Shown here: positions 47,563-57,526 of the stretch, piece after piece
Position numbering within the stretch: position 1 is the first letter of the stretch
Layout of the letters: every line of letters begins with the position of its first letter
NCBI GenBank assembly: GCA_027486675.1
Contig: JAIXOQ010000020.1
Coordinates: 168,983-232,982 of the forward strand
Source of the DNA: Pseudomonadota bacterium
GTDB taxonomy: Bacteria; Bdellovibrionota; UBA1018; CAIMNF01
DNA length: 64,000 nucleotides
Direction of reading: 5' to 3'
The notes under the pieces: generated by a model
Told to the model about the DNA's origin: nothing
Database searches by the model: none
Seen by the model: the letters and a program-made list of their open reading frames with translations, nothing else
Made by a program: the position numbers and the translations under genes

Positions 47563-49230
47563 ATGGTTGTGCGCGCAGCTCGTGGAAACAAAATTACCGC
47601 AAAAGGCTGGGTCCAAGAAGCCGCCAAACGCATGTTGATGAACAACCTCGATCCAGAGGTTGCAGAGGACCCAGCTAATCTTGTGGTCTATGGCGGTATC
47701 GGTCGCGCGGCCCGAAACTGGGACAGCTACCACGCGATCGTGCGGGAATTAGACCGTCTCACCGACGAAGAAACTCTTCTGATTCAAAGCGGCAAGCCCG
47801 TCGCAGTTTTCCCATCTCATCCCGATGCCCCACGGGTTTTACTTTCAAATTCGATGCTTGTCCCGAAGTGGGCAACCTGGGAACACTTTCACGAGCTCGA
47901 TCGCAAAGGCCTCATGATGTACGGCCAAATGACCGCTGGTTCTTGGATCTATATTGGCACGCAAGGAATCGTGCAAGGTACTTACGAAACATTCGCAGAA
48001 GCCGGCCGTCAACATTTCGGAGGAACACTGCATGGTCGAGTGCTTCTGACTTCAGGATTAGGTGGCATGGGTGGGGCTCAGCCGCTTGCGGCGTCGATTG
48101 CGGGTGCGGTTTCCCTCAATATTGAAATCGATCCCGCTCATGCTGAGCGGCGCATTGAAACACGCTACTTAGATGAGATCGCGCCGTCGCTGGAAGCTGC
48201 GCTGCTCGCTTGCGAAAAATATCGTAAAGAGAAACGTCCTCGCTCGATTGGGTTGATTGGCAATGCTGCGGAACTTTTGCCAAAGATTCTAGCCACCGGA
48301 TTTCATATTGATCTCGTGACGGATCAGACCAGTGCCCATGATCCGCTGAATGGTTATATTCCTGTAGGACTCACGCTTGAACAGGCCGCCCAACTTCGCG
48401 CGACAGATCCTAAAGTGTATGAAGAGCGCGCGATCGCAAGTATGGCCACACATGTCACAGCGATGCTTGAGTTTCAAAAGCGGGGTGCCATAGTTTTTGA
48501 TTACGGAAACAATATCCGGGAGCGTGCAAAACAAGCGGGCGTGAGTCATGCCTTTGATTTTCCAGGCTTCGTGCCGGCTTACATTCGCCCGCAATTTTGT
48601 GAGGGGCGCGGACCATTTCGTTGGGTCGCTTTAAGTGGTGATCCGGAAGACATCGCAGTCACCGATCGCGAACTCCTCAAATTGTTCCCCAAGAATGAGC
48701 GACTCTCGGATTGGCTCACGGTAGCCAAGGAACGCATAGCTTTCCAAGGCTTGCCTGCGCGTATTTGTTGGTTAGGTTTTGGTGAACGACTTGAAGCCGG
48801 TTTGATGTTCAACCGTCTGGTGCGCGAAGGAAAAGTGAAGGCGCCGATCGTGATAGGCAGAGATCACCTGGATGCCGGATCTGTTGCGTCCCCTAATCGT
48901 GAAACAGAGGCGATGAAAGATGGCAGCGATGCGGTTGCAGACTGGCCTGTGCTAAACGCGCTCATCAATTCAGTGAATGGTGCATCGTGGGTTTCCCTCC
49001 ATCATGGAGGAGGTGTCGGAATGGGGTATTCTATCCATTCGGGGATGGTGATCGTGGCCGATGGAACAAAGGACGCCGATCGGCGTTTGACCCGGGTGCT
49101 GACCTCTGACCCCGGCATGGGTGTCGTGCGACACGTCGATGCGGGTTATCCGCGTGCCGAAGAAGTAGCGCATGAACGATTTCCAAAAGCAGGTGTCCGC
49201 ATCCCAATGCTTGGGGAAAGGAAATCGTGA
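47563..49230 (+). CDS. hutU: Urocanate hydratase
   Basis: Second step of histidine breakdown, urocanate to imidazolone propionate, with tightly bound NAD. The 555-residue sequence has [55 protein letters not shown] (NAD site) and [12 protein letters not shown] near the C-terminus with the catalytic region [20 protein letters not shown] precedes the ATG. It overlaps hutI as GTGA. hutH is not in this window. Confidence 0.96.
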   Translation: MVVRAARGNKITAKGWVQEAAKRMLMNNLDPEVAEDPANLVVYGGIGRAARNWDSYHAIVRELDRLTDEETLLIQSGKPVAVFPSHPDAPRVLLSNSMLVPKWATWEHFHELDRKGLMMYGQMTAGSWIYIGTQGIVQGTYETFAEAGRQHFGGTLHGRVLLTSGLGGMGGAQPLAASIAGAVSLNIEIDPAHAERRIETRYLDEIAPSLEAALLACEKYRKEKRPRSIGLIGNAAELLPKILATGFHIDLVTDQTSAHDPLNGYIPVGLTLEQAAQLRATDPKVYEERAIASMATHVTAMLEFQKRGAIVFDYGNNIRERAKQAGVSHAFDFPGFVPAYIRPQFCEGRGPFRWVALSGDPEDIAVTDRELLKLFPKNERLSDWLTVAKERIAFQGLPARICWLGFGERLEAGLMFNRLVREGKVKAPIVIGRDHLDAGSVASPNRETEAMKDGSDAVADWPVLNALINSVNGASWVSLHHGGGVGMGYSIHSGMVIVADGTKDADRRLTRVLTSDPGMGVVRHVDAGYPRAEEVAHERFPKAGVRIPMLGERKS

Positions 49231-50474
49231 GAGGCGTAAAAACTTGGGCCGTCCTAAAAGGCGCAGCACGTCTTTATACCAACGAAAGGATGGTCGAGCG
49301 TGCAGGCGGCCGTTTCAACTTAAGTGATCTGGCGCCGATTGAAGACGGCGCTATCGTCTACTCGCTCCGAAAAGTTCGAGGCAAAGAGATTCCCGGTGAA
49401 ATCCTCTGGAGTGGTGAGACAAAAAAAATTCCTAAGAAATTTCTGAAGACCAGAAAGCAACGAGACCTCAAACAGAAGGCCTGTCTTATCCCGGGATTAA
49501 TCGACGCTCACACCCATTTGGTTTTTGCAGGCGATCGCTCGGACGAGTTTATCGCACGTATGGGTGGGGTGACCTACGATGAGCTTGCGAAAAAGGGAGG
49601 CGGTATTCAAGCCTCTGTCCGTGCAACACGTGCCGTAACAGAGTCTGAACTTTTCCGTATCGCAAAAAGACGTGTCACTGTAATAGCTGCATTAGGTGTG
49701 CGCGGGATTGAGATGAAGTCCGGATATGGCTTAGATCGCGCAACCGAATTCAAGCAACTGCGCGTGATGAAGCGTATTGAAGAAACCTTTCCAGAATTTT
49801 ACTTTCGTCGCACCTATATGGGCGCTCATGCTGTGCCGCCGGGATCTAGCGCAGATGCCTGGATTAACGAAATCTGCACAGAAATATTACCCGAGATCAA
49901 AGCGCGTGACCTCGCTCACGATGTTGATATCTTTGTCGATGATGGATACTTCGATGTCAGCCACGCTACGAAGCTTGCCGAGGCCGCCCAGCGCTTAGGT
50001 TTAGGATTCCGCATGCATGCCGACGAACTCGGCAACACGGGTGCAGCTGAAGCTGCTGCAAAGAATAGTGCGCTCAGCGCAGATCATCTGCTGAAGATTT
50101 CACGCGCCGGAATTGCGGCCCTTGCAGGATCAATAACCGTTGCCACACTCCTTCCAGGGACTGCGTATTTCTTGCGCGAACCCCACGCGCCTGCGCGTGA
50201 TTTGTTAGACGCAGGTGTAAGAGTAGCGATTGCTTCTGACTTTAATCCAGGCTCCTGCCCAAGTTTTGATTTACCTATGATTCTTCAAATGGCCGCAGTG
50301 AATTACCGCATGAACAGTGCTGAACTCTTAGCATCCGTCACACTGAGCGCGGCACAAGCAATGGGCATGAAGGATACGCTTGGAGCACTCATCCCCGGAA
50401 GACGCGCTTTGTTCACAGAGATTAACGCCCTTTCTTTTGAGGGCTGGTTATACACGCTCGGGCGTTGGTCTTAG
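49227..50474 (+). CDS. hutI: Imidazolonepropionase
   Basis: Third step of histidine breakdown, giving formiminoglutamate. It has 415 residues in the amidohydrolase fold with metal ligands in [30 protein letters not shown] and [11 protein letters not shown]. The GTG start overlaps the hutU stop and has AAAGGA upstream. The next enzyme (formimidoylglutamase or deiminase) is not adjacent, although a ureohydrolase-family gene sits at the left edge of the window. Confidence 0.95.
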   Translation: MRGVKTWAVLKGAARLYTNERMVERAGGRFNLSDLAPIEDGAIVYSLRKVRGKEIPGEILWSGETKKIPKKFLKTRKQRDLKQKACLIPGLIDAHTHLVFAGDRSDEFIARMGGVTYDELAKKGGGIQASVRATRAVTESELFRIAKRRVTVIAALGVRGIEMKSGYGLDRATEFKQLRVMKRIEETFPEFYFRRTYMGAHAVPPGSSADAWINEICTEILPEIKARDLAHDVDIFVDDGYFDVSHATKLAEAAQRLGLGFRMHADELGNTGAAEAAAKNSALSADHLLKISRAGIAALAGSITVATLLPGTAYFLREPHAPARDLLDAGVRVAIASDFNPGSCPSFDLPMILQMAAVNYRMNSAELLASVTLSAAQAMGMKDTLGALIPGRRALFTEINALSFEGWLYTLGRWS

Positions 50475-51761
50475 TTATATGGACTTCCCCAGCTCCATTG
50501 CTAGGTGCACAAAGAGGTACTCGTTCAGGTAATCGTCGAGTTCATTCTTGATGAATGCTTGAGCCTCTGGGGTCTCCAAATACAGCTGAGAAAAAGTATT
50601 CAGCCCTCCTTTGGAATCTATGCCAATTCGAGTTAAAGCTTGCTTGATCTCTTCTTCCCCAATGATGTTAAAACCCACGACCTGAAAACGTGTGGAAGCA
50701 AATGCAAGATCCAAAACCTTTTGATCATGTTCGGATAGCCTGCCCCGGACCGCATGATAGGCTTTCATGACCTTGGCGTAAGAGCTGAGAAGATCAGTCA
50801 TGGAGTAGCGGCTACTTGAGTCCACTCTGATTTTTAGTGCCATCAACGATTGGCCAAAACGTTTCATGCGTTCGTAGAAGTTGCGGTAAAGAGTTTCAGG
50901 TATATGCAGATTGAGCGGGATGTATTCAAGAGGCAGGCCAATCGTTTGATTGTCATCGTAGAGAGTGAATCCTGGATCAAAGGTGGGAATTACGGCACCT
51001 GCGCGAAGGGTTTTGTAAACATCGGATGTAAAGTTTTCCGGCAGTCTAAATCTCTTCGTCAGTAAAGACTGAGCGAGATATTCCAAATTTTTCTGGAAGG
51101 TAAAATAGTCACGTGAATCAGGCAGCCCTTTGGCCAGATCAAGCACGTACTGAAACTGATTTTTTGGGATGACCGTCAGCGCACCCGAGGGATCCCGCAG
51201 AAAGACAAGCGCAGCGACTACTTCAAGATATTCTTTGTGACGAATGTAACCGTGATCTTTGGCGTCAATGAATTGAGCAAGCAGCTTTTCAGATTCCTCC
51301 AAAAGACCAAGATAAGTATCCAAGATGGCTTGGCCCCCGGTCTCTCCATCATTTTGAGATCTAATGAGTTCGAGCAAGGTTGTGTCTTCGATTTCCTGAT
51401 TTCTTATCCGTCGTTTTATTTGCCCTGCAAGGCGCTTCGATTTCGTCATTCCGTCGCTTGGAACTCCGAGCTTCTGAACTTCATATTCCGCGATCACCTG
51501 AACGAGCTGATTCACCAAAGGTTGGGGTACGAATCCTTCTAGAAAATTACCTTTCGCAGAATTTTCTGTAGCGTGCGTTAAAGAATAATCGAGTGCTTCA
51601 AGCGCAGGCCTGAGTGCTTCGGGAAGTTTTACACCCAGAGATAGAAGGTGGCATTCCCACGAAGGCTGCTCTGCTGGCAGCGGGTTTGTTTTAGCGGTCG
51701 CAGGTAAAACGATACCCACTCCAAGTGCAGTAAATAATAAAAGTTGTCTAACCCCAAACAT
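50475..51761 (-). CDS. Secreted protein of unknown function
   Basis: A 428-residue protein with signal peptide MFGVRQLLLFTALGVGIVLP then ATAKT. The mature part is almost all helical and rich in leucine, with QPLVNQLVQVIAEYEVQKLG and LLSSYAKVMKAYHAVRGRL. One cysteine pair candidate is near the start. No family recognised. Its stop abuts the hutI stop. It may be co-transcribed with the two membrane genes upstream on the minus strand. Confidence 0.65.
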   Translation of the reverse strand: MFGVRQLLLFTALGVGIVLPATAKTNPLPAEQPSWECHLLSLGVKLPEALRPALEALDYSLTHATENSAKGNFLEGFVPQPLVNQLVQVIAEYEVQKLGVPSDGMTKSKRLAGQIKRRIRNQEIEDTTLLELIRSQNDGETGGQAILDTYLGLLEESEKLLAQFIDAKDHGYIRHKEYLEVVAALVFLRDPSGALTVIPKNQFQYVLDLAKGLPDSRDYFTFQKNLEYLAQSLLTKRFRLPENFTSDVYKTLRAGAVIPTFDPGFTLYDDNQTIGLPLEYIPLNLHIPETLYRNFYERMKRFGQSLMALKIRVDSSSRYSMTDLLSSYAKVMKAYHAVRGRLSEHDQKVLDLAFASTRFQVVGFNIIGEEEIKQALTRIGIDSKGGLNTFSQLYLETPEAQAFIKNELDDYLNEYLFVHLAMELGKSI

Positions 51762-51823
51762 CCCGCATTAGTGAATGAACCTGAGTAGGGGCAGTGGTCA
51801 AATGGAATTTTTCGATTCGCGTC

Positions 51824-52366
51824 TCAAGGAGCGTTGAGTAGGGCTGCTTTTTGCATTTGCCTCTCACGAATTCGCTTGGTAATTCGTTTGACGCGTTCCT
51901 GGACAGTGAGGTTGGCATATTGAGTGGGTACTGGCTCGGAATTTAAGGAAGTGAGGATTGCATTCATTGGATTGCTCTCTTCACCTTCAGTGCGATCCAA
52001 TTCATTCTCAATTGCGCTGAGAAGACGCGTCACAAATGTTGAGTTGTGTGCCGGCGTTTCTCCTGGCCTTAGGCCTTTCGAATCACTCGCGTTGGGTTTT
52101 AGGGATAAAATTGGAGCAACACTTTCCGTCACCGCTCTGAGCGTCATGCCAATCCTAGATATCGCACGGGTTTCTTCAAAGTATCCTTTTACAGCAACCA
52201 GTGTGGGTTCCTGATTCAGATGTCTTTCTAACACGGGGTACTGAATCGCGCCCTGGAACAAGGTCTTTAACTCCGGTGGCGCAAGCATCAGGAACATCAA
52301 TAGAAAAAACCCAAGCATCAGGAAGCCGTAAACATTCCACCGGATGAGCCATTTGAGGAGGCGCAT
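51824..52366 (-). CDS. Single-span membrane protein of unknown function
   Basis: About 180 residues. The start ATG 52366 is preceded by GAGGAG inside the end of the thioredoxin gene, which decides it over an upstream TTG. An N-terminal membrane helix (WNVYGFLMLGFFLLMFLML) is followed by a soluble helical domain ending in RVKRITKRIRERQMQKAALL. It is tightly coupled to the TlpA-like gene. No family recognised. Confidence 0.7.
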   Translation of the reverse strand: MRLLKWLIRWNVYGFLMLGFFLLMFLMLAPPELKTLFQGAIQYPVLERHLNQEPTLVAVKGYFEETRAISRIGMTLRAVTESVAPILSLKPNASDSKGLRPGETPAHNSTFVTRLLSAIENELDRTEGEESNPMNAILTSLNSEPVPTQYANLTVQERVKRITKRIRERQMQKAALLNAP

Positions 52367-52370
52367 GGTG

Positions 52371-53033
52371 TCACTCCTCGATAGCGGTACCCTCGCCGCG
52401 CGCGGAAGGGAGTATTCCAAGCCAGTCCTCAATCATCACGTGAATGCTGGGGTCATCCCAGTCTTGGTCCCCGGCCAGAGTGAACTGCACCGTGCGGTCT
52501 TTTGTGAGGATTACCGAAAAAGGGATCGCCTGGACCGAGAAAAACTCCGATAGGGCATTCCCTGGGTCAGTAAAGAGCGGGAATTTTGCACCGAACTTAG
52601 ACCTCAATTCTTCGGCGGCGCGTTTGGGGTTCTGATCCACATTCACGCCATAGATCTCAAATCCTTTGTCCGCATATCGATCCCGCAACTTCACTAAGGA
52701 CGGCATTTCCGTCATGCAGGCTTCGCACCAAGTGGCCCAAAAATTGATTAAAACCAGCTTGGGGGCTAAAGAAGAGAACTGCATCTTCTTTCCATCTAAG
52801 TCGGTCATCGTGAAGTCCTCGACTGAGGATCCCTCGATGAGCGGTGCCGCGTTACTGTGGGAAGCGCCTGAATTGCTTTTCAGCGTGGACTTCAAAAGGA
52901 GCAGCGCTAAGGCTAAAAAAACAATAGTCCCGAGCCAAATGAAAATCTTCGGTCGCTTGGAAGGGGGATCCGAAAAATCCGGAGTCAAAGCAGAATGTTC
53001 GGGATTCGGGATCTCGTCCTCTGGGATGGTCAT
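52371..53033 (-). CDS. TlpA/ResA-type membrane-anchored thioredoxin
   Basis: A thiol-disulphide protein of 220 residues. A membrane anchor (about 29-48, IFIWLGTIVFLALALLLL) is followed by a periplasmic thioredoxin fold with the active site FWATWCEACMTEMPSL, FEIYGVNVDQNP and the cis-proline region VQAIPFSVIL. Typical roles are reduction for cytochrome maturation or repair. It is followed by a membrane protein gene using an SD inside this gene, and is divergent from the small prepilin-like gene. Confidence 0.9.
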   Translation of the reverse strand: MTIPEDEIPNPEHSALTPDFSDPPSKRPKIFIWLGTIVFLALALLLLKSTLKSNSGASHSNAAPLIEGSSVEDFTMTDLDGKKMQFSSLAPKLVLINFWATWCEACMTEMPSLVKLRDRYADKGFEIYGVNVDQNPKRAAEELRSKFGAKFPLFTDPGNALSEFFSVQAIPFSVILTKDRTVQFTLAGDQDWDDPSIHVMIEDWLGILPSARGEGTAIEE

Positions 53034-53056
53034 AAGGTCGAGTATACTAGAAGTCG

Positions 53057-53278
53057 ATGAAGCGGCGACAGAACTTGGGACAAGCGACGATTGAATATGT
53101 CTTGATGATTGCGGTCGTCTTTTCGATCGCGAGTCTCATCGTGAGTGGCATTCGAGGGACTCGGGATAAGCTTTGGAAACGAATTTTATGTGAAGTATCC
53201 GCACCTTGCATCGGTTGTGTTGCACCCGATGGGGTCAATCAGTTGCTTCAAAAATCTGGCGTGGACTGCCCGCAATAA
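53057..53278 (+). CDS. Small class-III-prepilin-like protein
   Basis: A 73-residue protein that starts MKRRQNLGQATIEYVLMIAV. The basic leader followed by G-Q-x-x-x-E and a hydrophobic stretch resembles Flp/TadE-type (class III) prepilin signals. It carries four cysteines after the helix. If processed after Gly8 by a prepilin peptidase it would become a pilin-like subunit or pseudopilin. It is unlinked here to other tad genes. No terminator on its own strand; the recA terminator lies just beyond. Confidence 0.6.
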   Translation: MKRRQNLGQATIEYVLMIAVVFSIASLIVSGIRGTRDKLWKRILCEVSAPCIGCVAPDGVNQLLQKSGVDCPQ

Positions 53279-53321
53279 AAAACCCCCGAGACCTAGGGAA
53301 GATCCTAAAGCCTTCGGGGGT
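53276..53321 (-). terminator. Rho-independent terminator of recA
   Basis: On the minus strand CCCCCGA (53320-53314) pairs with TCGGGGG (53289-53283), with an inner CCTAGG palindrome in the loop, then TTTTTTATT. It lies 20-65 bases after the recA stop. Confidence 0.85.
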
Positions 53322-53343
53322 CTCAAATCAGAAACGAGAGCGA

Positions 53344-54540
53344 TTACTTAGACGCTTTGGTTGAAGCAGACGCAGCAGTAGCGCCTGACTTCATTGGGCT
53401 GCCGGCCGCTGTAGCACCTGCTGGATGCTGGGATGTGGCACCGGCTGTTGTTTGACTTTTTATAGTCAACTCTTTTGCAGCCAATTCCTTCGTTGCTGCA
53501 GCTTTTGCAGCAGCGCCTGCTTTACCGATCCCGGTTTTAGCAAGAACAGCCGTGCGAATTTCATCGGCCTCTTTTTGGTGTTCTTTCAACCAGCGAGTTG
53601 AATTATCACGACCTTGTCCAATGCGTTCATCTTTGTATGAGAACCAGGTGCCGCTTTTTTCTACGATGTTGTGCTCTACACCTGCATCTAAGAGATCGCC
53701 CATGCGCGAAATGCCTTCGCCATAAAGGATGTCGAATTCGACTTCTTTAAACGGCGGTGCCAGTTTGTTTTTAACAACTTTCACACGCGTGCGGTTCCCG
53801 ATGACGTTGTCGCCATCTTTCAATGCCTGAATACGACGGATATCTAAGCGCACGGAAGCGTAAAACTTCAGTGCGTTCCCACCGGTGGTGGTTTCCGGAT
53901 TGCCGAACATCACGCCGATTTTCATGCGGATCTGATTGATGAAGATCACAAGAGTTTTTGAACGATTGATGGAGCCCGTCAGTTTACGGAGCGCTTGGCT
54001 CATGAGGCGGGCTTGCAGACCCATGTGTGAATCCCCCATGTCGCCTTCGATTTCAGCGCGTGGAACCAAGGCAGCAACCGAGTCCACAACCAAAATGTCC
54101 ACGCCCCCTGAGCGCACCAGCATGTCCACGATTTCTAATGCTTGTTCGCCTGTATCTGGCTGCGAAATCAAAAGATCATCGGTGCGCACGCCCAGTTTGC
54201 GAGCGTACGTGACGTCGAGTGCATGTTCCGCATCCACATAAGCTGCAATTCCGCCTGCTTTTTGGGCTTCTGCGACTGCATGCAGTGCAAGCGTCGTTTT
54301 TCCGGATGACTCCGGTCCGTAAACTTCCAAGATCCGGCCCCGCGCGTATCCGCCGATACCGAGCGCTATGTCTAATCCAAGCGAGCCAGACGAAATCACC
54401 GGAGTGTCATCTGCCACCATGGTTTCCTCGTTGCCGAGGCGCATGATCGAGCCTTTTCCAAATTGCTTTTCAATCGCCTGAATCGCTAGGTCGATCGCTT
54501 TGCTTTTCTGACCTTGGTCGAGCGGTGTTTTATTTTCCAT
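53344..54540 (-). CDS. recA: Recombinase RecA
   Basis: Strand exchange and SOS activation. The core has GKGSIMRLG, Walker [40 protein letters not shown], loop segments and [21 protein letters not shown]. It has 398 residues. The last 55 or so are a low-complexity tail rich in Ala, Thr, Ser and Lys ([20 protein letters not shown] and onwards), longer than the usual acidic RecA tail and basic rather than acidic. It stands alone with its own terminator and a palindromic promoter-like site upstream. Confidence 0.97.
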   Translation of the reverse strand: MENKTPLDQGQKSKAIDLAIQAIEKQFGKGSIMRLGNEETMVADDTPVISSGSLGLDIALGIGGYARGRILEVYGPESSGKTTLALHAVAEAQKAGGIAAYVDAEHALDVTYARKLGVRTDDLLISQPDTGEQALEIVDMLVRSGGVDILVVDSVAALVPRAEIEGDMGDSHMGLQARLMSQALRKLTGSINRSKTLVIFINQIRMKIGVMFGNPETTTGGNALKFYASVRLDIRRIQALKDGDNVIGNRTRVKVVKNKLAPPFKEVEFDILYGEGISRMGDLLDAGVEHNIVEKSGTWFSYKDERIGQGRDNSTRWLKEHQKEADEIRTAVLAKTGIGKAGAAAKAAATKELAAKELTIKSQTTAGATSQHPAGATAAGSPMKSGATAASASTKASK

Positions 54541-54596
54541 GAGCTATTACCCTTTCGGAGTTGGTTTAAGGCCGAGCATGCTGCAAATGCCGTGCT

Positions 54597-54606
54597 TAGA
54601 ATTCTA
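54597..54606 (-). promoter_or_regulatory. TAGAATTCTA palindrome upstream of recA, possible promoter/operator
   Basis: A perfect 10-base palindrome 57-66 bases before the recA start. On the minus strand it includes TAGAAT, close to a -10 box, but I see no good -35. LexA or another repressor could bind here; the sequence does not match LexA motifs I know. Confidence 0.3.
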
Positions 54607-54622
54607 CGATCTTAAAAGTCAC

Positions 54623-55477
54623 TTAGCTAGGGTCAGGAGCGTGAAGCACGTCAATGCAGGAACTAGGCAGCTCAGGCTTGGCAGATTTGTCGAACCAATC
54701 CGTCGGAAATCCTTTGGTCAAGCGATCCATGGCTTCTTCGCAGCCATCTCCTTCAGGGTTGGCATCCTGCACTTCACAATCAGGACTATCTGGTGGGCAG
54801 GCCATCCGCGCATGGAAGTGCCGAATATGGTTTTTCCAGGGGCGTATCACCCTAAGCCACGCTCGATCCTCTGGCTTTTCTGACTTTTCTGTTTTGCAGA
54901 GATAGACCTTGATGGCCGAATGAACAAAGATGCGTTCAACGCCCGGTGTTTGGGCTGCCGCCTTAATCTTGGCCACTTCTTGTTGAGTCATCCGTTTCGG
55001 GTCGACGCGCCCATCCTGTCCTAACATCGACTTTTGGGTCAGTTTTAGGACTTGTGCGGGAGTTTTCGTCGCAAGCTCATTTGCGGTTGGGGCGTAGTAC
55101 CAGATGTCGACGTCCAGTCCTGTCTGATGGCTTTCGTGGGTTCCAGGCATGGGTCCGCCCCGGGGCTGGGACAGATCTTCGATGATCACGGCCAAGTTAT
55201 TTTCAGAGAGCTGTAGGGAGTAGCGCTTAAGCCATCCAACTAGATTTGGATGTCCGAATCCACGATTCGAGCGGAGTGTGTAGCGCGCAAATCCTGGACC
55301 AGAATCAGGCAGTTTTTCTGCGCCTTGGACGCAGCCATTGGTGTAGTTCCCAATCGTGTTCGGATCTCCTGGCGCGGGTGTTTTTACCTTCGCCCAGTCT
55401 TCAGGCGTGGTGGACGCGCTGGAACAAGCGCATGTAAAAAGAATGCTCAGTGCTACTGCCCGAGTGGCCTTCTTCAT
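54623..55477 (-). CDS. mepA: Penicillin-insensitive murein endopeptidase MepA
   Basis: A periplasmic zinc metallopeptidase (LAS fold) that cuts D-Ala-meso-DAP cross-links in peptidoglycan. The signal peptide runs MKKATRAVALSILFTCACSS. Hallmarks are GFGHPNLVGWLKRYS, the zinc motif GTHESHQTGLDVDIWYY, and NHIRHFHARMACP with DSPDCEV. I chose ATG 55477, which overlaps the glpK stop as ATGA and starts the signal peptide; a TTG 42 bases upstream is also in frame. It has about 284 residues. Confidence 0.92.
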   Translation of the reverse strand: MKKATRAVALSILFTCACSSASTTPEDWAKVKTPAPGDPNTIGNYTNGCVQGAEKLPDSGPGFARYTLRSNRGFGHPNLVGWLKRYSLQLSENNLAVIIEDLSQPRGGPMPGTHESHQTGLDVDIWYYAPTANELATKTPAQVLKLTQKSMLGQDGRVDPKRMTQQEVAKIKAAAQTPGVERIFVHSAIKVYLCKTEKSEKPEDRAWLRVIRPWKNHIRHFHARMACPPDSPDCEVQDANPEGDGCEEAMDRLTKGFPTDWFDKSAKPELPSSCIDVLHAPDPS

Positions 55478-56973
55478 CCCGTAGATACCCCCTGAAGTGC
55501 ACCGATGGTGCGCCGCCAATCCCCAAGCTTTTTAGCGCGATTTTGTTCAGAAAGCGAGGGATGAAATTTCTGATCCAATTCCCATGCCGCTGAGACCTCA
55601 CTTAAGGTGGACCAGAAGCCCATACCTAAGCCTGCAGCAAACATCGCCCCCATCGCGGTGGTCTGAGTGACTTTCGGACGGACTAGAGTACGTCCTAAAA
55701 AATCACATTGGATCTGCATCATCAGGTTGTTTTTGGCGGCACCGCCATCGACTGCAAGTTGCTTGAGCTCCTTGCCTAGGTCTTTCTCCATCGCTTCTAA
55801 AATATCTGCGATTTGAAGGGTAACCCCCTCTAAAGCTGCTCGAGCGATGTGCGCGCGAGTTGAACCGCGTGAAAGTCCAAAGATCGCCGCCCGAACATTT
55901 GGGTCCCAGTACGGCGCACCTAGGCCCGTAAAGGCGGGGACAAACACCACTCCGCCGGAATCAGGCACAGACCCCGCGAGTTGCTCTATGTCTTTGGACG
56001 CTACAATCATTTTCAGGCCATCCCTTAGCCATTGCACCGTTGCTCCCGCCATAAAGGCGCTGCCTTCCAGCGCATAAGAGACGCCCTCTTTCGGAGAGTT
56101 CCAGGCAACTGTGCTGAGCAAGCGGTGTTTTGACACTGGGGCAACTTTGCCGCAATTCATCAAAATAAAAGCGCCTGTGCCGTAGGTACATTTGGCTTGG
56201 CCTTCAGCGATACAGGCTTGGCCCAACAAAGCGGACTGCTGATCCCCGAGGATCCCGCGAATGGGGATTCCATCAGGGAGACCAGGTACTCCTTCGGTTT
56301 TTCCGAAGTCATCGAATGATTTTTTGATTTCAGCGAGTGCCGTTTTCTTTACGCCGAATTCAGCGAGGAGATCATCCGCCCAGGACAATGTCTTCAGATC
56401 CATCAGCAATGTGCGTGAAGCATTGCTGGCTTCTGTGACGTGGCTTGCCCCTTGGGTCAGTCTGGATACGACATAGGTATCCATGGTTCCGATATGAAGG
56501 TCATCTTGATCAGCAGCCTTGCGCACTGCCGGTATATTTTCTAAGGCCCATGCGATCTTAGTTCCGCTGAAGTAGGGATCGATTAGGAGTCCAGTGGTGA
56601 CCTGTAGTTTTGGTTCTTTGCCGGCGTCCTTCAGTTTCGCGCATAGGGGCGCGGTTCTGCGGTCCTGCCACACGATTGCGTTGGTGAGCGGCTTTTTTGT
56701 ACTTTTTGACCAGAAACCCACTGTTTCCCGCTGGTTCGTGATTCCGATAGCAGCGATTTTTTTTGCGTCGATGCGCCGACAAACTGATGCGATGCCATCA
56801 GTGATGCTTTTCCAGATTTCATCCAAGTCGTGTTCGACCCAGCCCGGTTTTGGAAAATGCTGAGGGAATTCAAAGTAGGCCTCTGCAGCGATCCTTAAAG
56901 CTGCATCCACAACGATCACTTTTGTCCCTGTAGTTCCCTGGTCAATTGCCAGCAAGTAACGTTCAGCCTGCAT
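55474..56973 (-). CDS. glpK: Glycerol kinase
   Basis: Phosphorylates glycerol to glycerol-3-phosphate. The FGGY-kinase start YLLAIDQGTTGTKVIVVD, WVEHDLDEIWKSI, GITNQRETVGFWSK, GILGDQQSALLGQACIAEG and AVDGGAAKNNLMMQIQCDFL are all present. It has 499 residues. It lies 9 bases after pgpA and overlaps mepA, forming the pgpA-glpK-mepA run. Glycerol-3-phosphate feeds phospholipid synthesis, in keeping with pgpA as neighbour. Confidence 0.96.
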   Translation of the reverse strand: MQAERYLLAIDQGTTGTKVIVVDAALRIAAEAYFEFPQHFPKPGWVEHDLDEIWKSITDGIASVCRRIDAKKIAAIGITNQRETVGFWSKSTKKPLTNAIVWQDRRTAPLCAKLKDAGKEPKLQVTTGLLIDPYFSGTKIAWALENIPAVRKAADQDDLHIGTMDTYVVSRLTQGASHVTEASNASRTLLMDLKTLSWADDLLAEFGVKKTALAEIKKSFDDFGKTEGVPGLPDGIPIRGILGDQQSALLGQACIAEGQAKCTYGTGAFILMNCGKVAPVSKHRLLSTVAWNSPKEGVSYALEGSAFMAGATVQWLRDGLKMIVASKDIEQLAGSVPDSGGVVFVPAFTGLGAPYWDPNVRAAIFGLSRGSTRAHIARAALEGVTLQIADILEAMEKDLGKELKQLAVDGGAAKNNLMMQIQCDFLGRTLVRPKVTQTTAMGAMFAAGLGMGFWSTLSEVSAAWELDQKFHPSLSEQNRAKKLGDWRRTIGALQGVSTG

Positions 56974-56982
56974 GCTTTGATG

Positions 56983-57489
56983 CTACAGCAAGTTTGGAAG
57001 GAACAAACGAGTGAGTAAAAGAAGAAGGCCAGAAAAAAAACCTGCGATCAGATCGTCTGCGATGACTAGAAAACTTTGGAAGAGTCCGATCAAAAGTTTT
57101 TTTCCATAACGATCCAGCGTACGGATCGGTACCGGCTTTAAAATATCAAAGGCACGAAAAAGGATGAATGCCAGAATCAATCCAGCTGAATTCAATTTTC
57201 CGAACATGAGGGCTGCGAGCCAGAATCCTAAGACCTCATCGATCACAACGGACTGAGGGTCCACGCTCCTCAGTCGGGTTGAAGTGGCGCGTACACAAAG
57301 TGTCCCGAGGCAGAGCAGCAGTAGCCAGGTCAACCATTGCACCGTTGGCGTTTGGTCCTGCATGAAATACACAAGTGGAATCGCACCTACGGTTCCAAAA
57401 GTCCCTGGGGCTTTTGGCAAAAGCCCAACACCAAACCAAGTAGAGATCAAGTCCGTAGGACGAAGAATTTTTAACCCACCAAGGTTCAT
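56983..57489 (-). CDS. pgpA: Phosphatidylglycerophosphatase A
   Basis: Removes the phosphate from phosphatidylglycerophosphate to make phosphatidylglycerol. The 168-residue membrane protein has the PgpA signature TWFGVGLLPKAPGTFGTVGA, VVIDEVLGFWLA and FILFRAFDILKPVPI, then ADDLIAGFFSGLLLLL. About four helices. First gene of the pgpA-glpK-mepA run and divergent from the RelA-like gene. Confidence 0.93.
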   Translation of the reverse strand: MNLGGLKILRPTDLISTWFGVGLLPKAPGTFGTVGAIPLVYFMQDQTPTVQWLTWLLLLCLGTLCVRATSTRLRSVDPQSVVIDEVLGFWLAALMFGKLNSAGLILAFILFRAFDILKPVPIRTLDRYGKKLLIGLFQSFLVIADDLIAGFFSGLLLLLTRLFLPNLL

Positions 57490-57526
57490 GGCGCGAGTCT
57501 CTCACACTTGGTAGGCTCAGGGGGAG

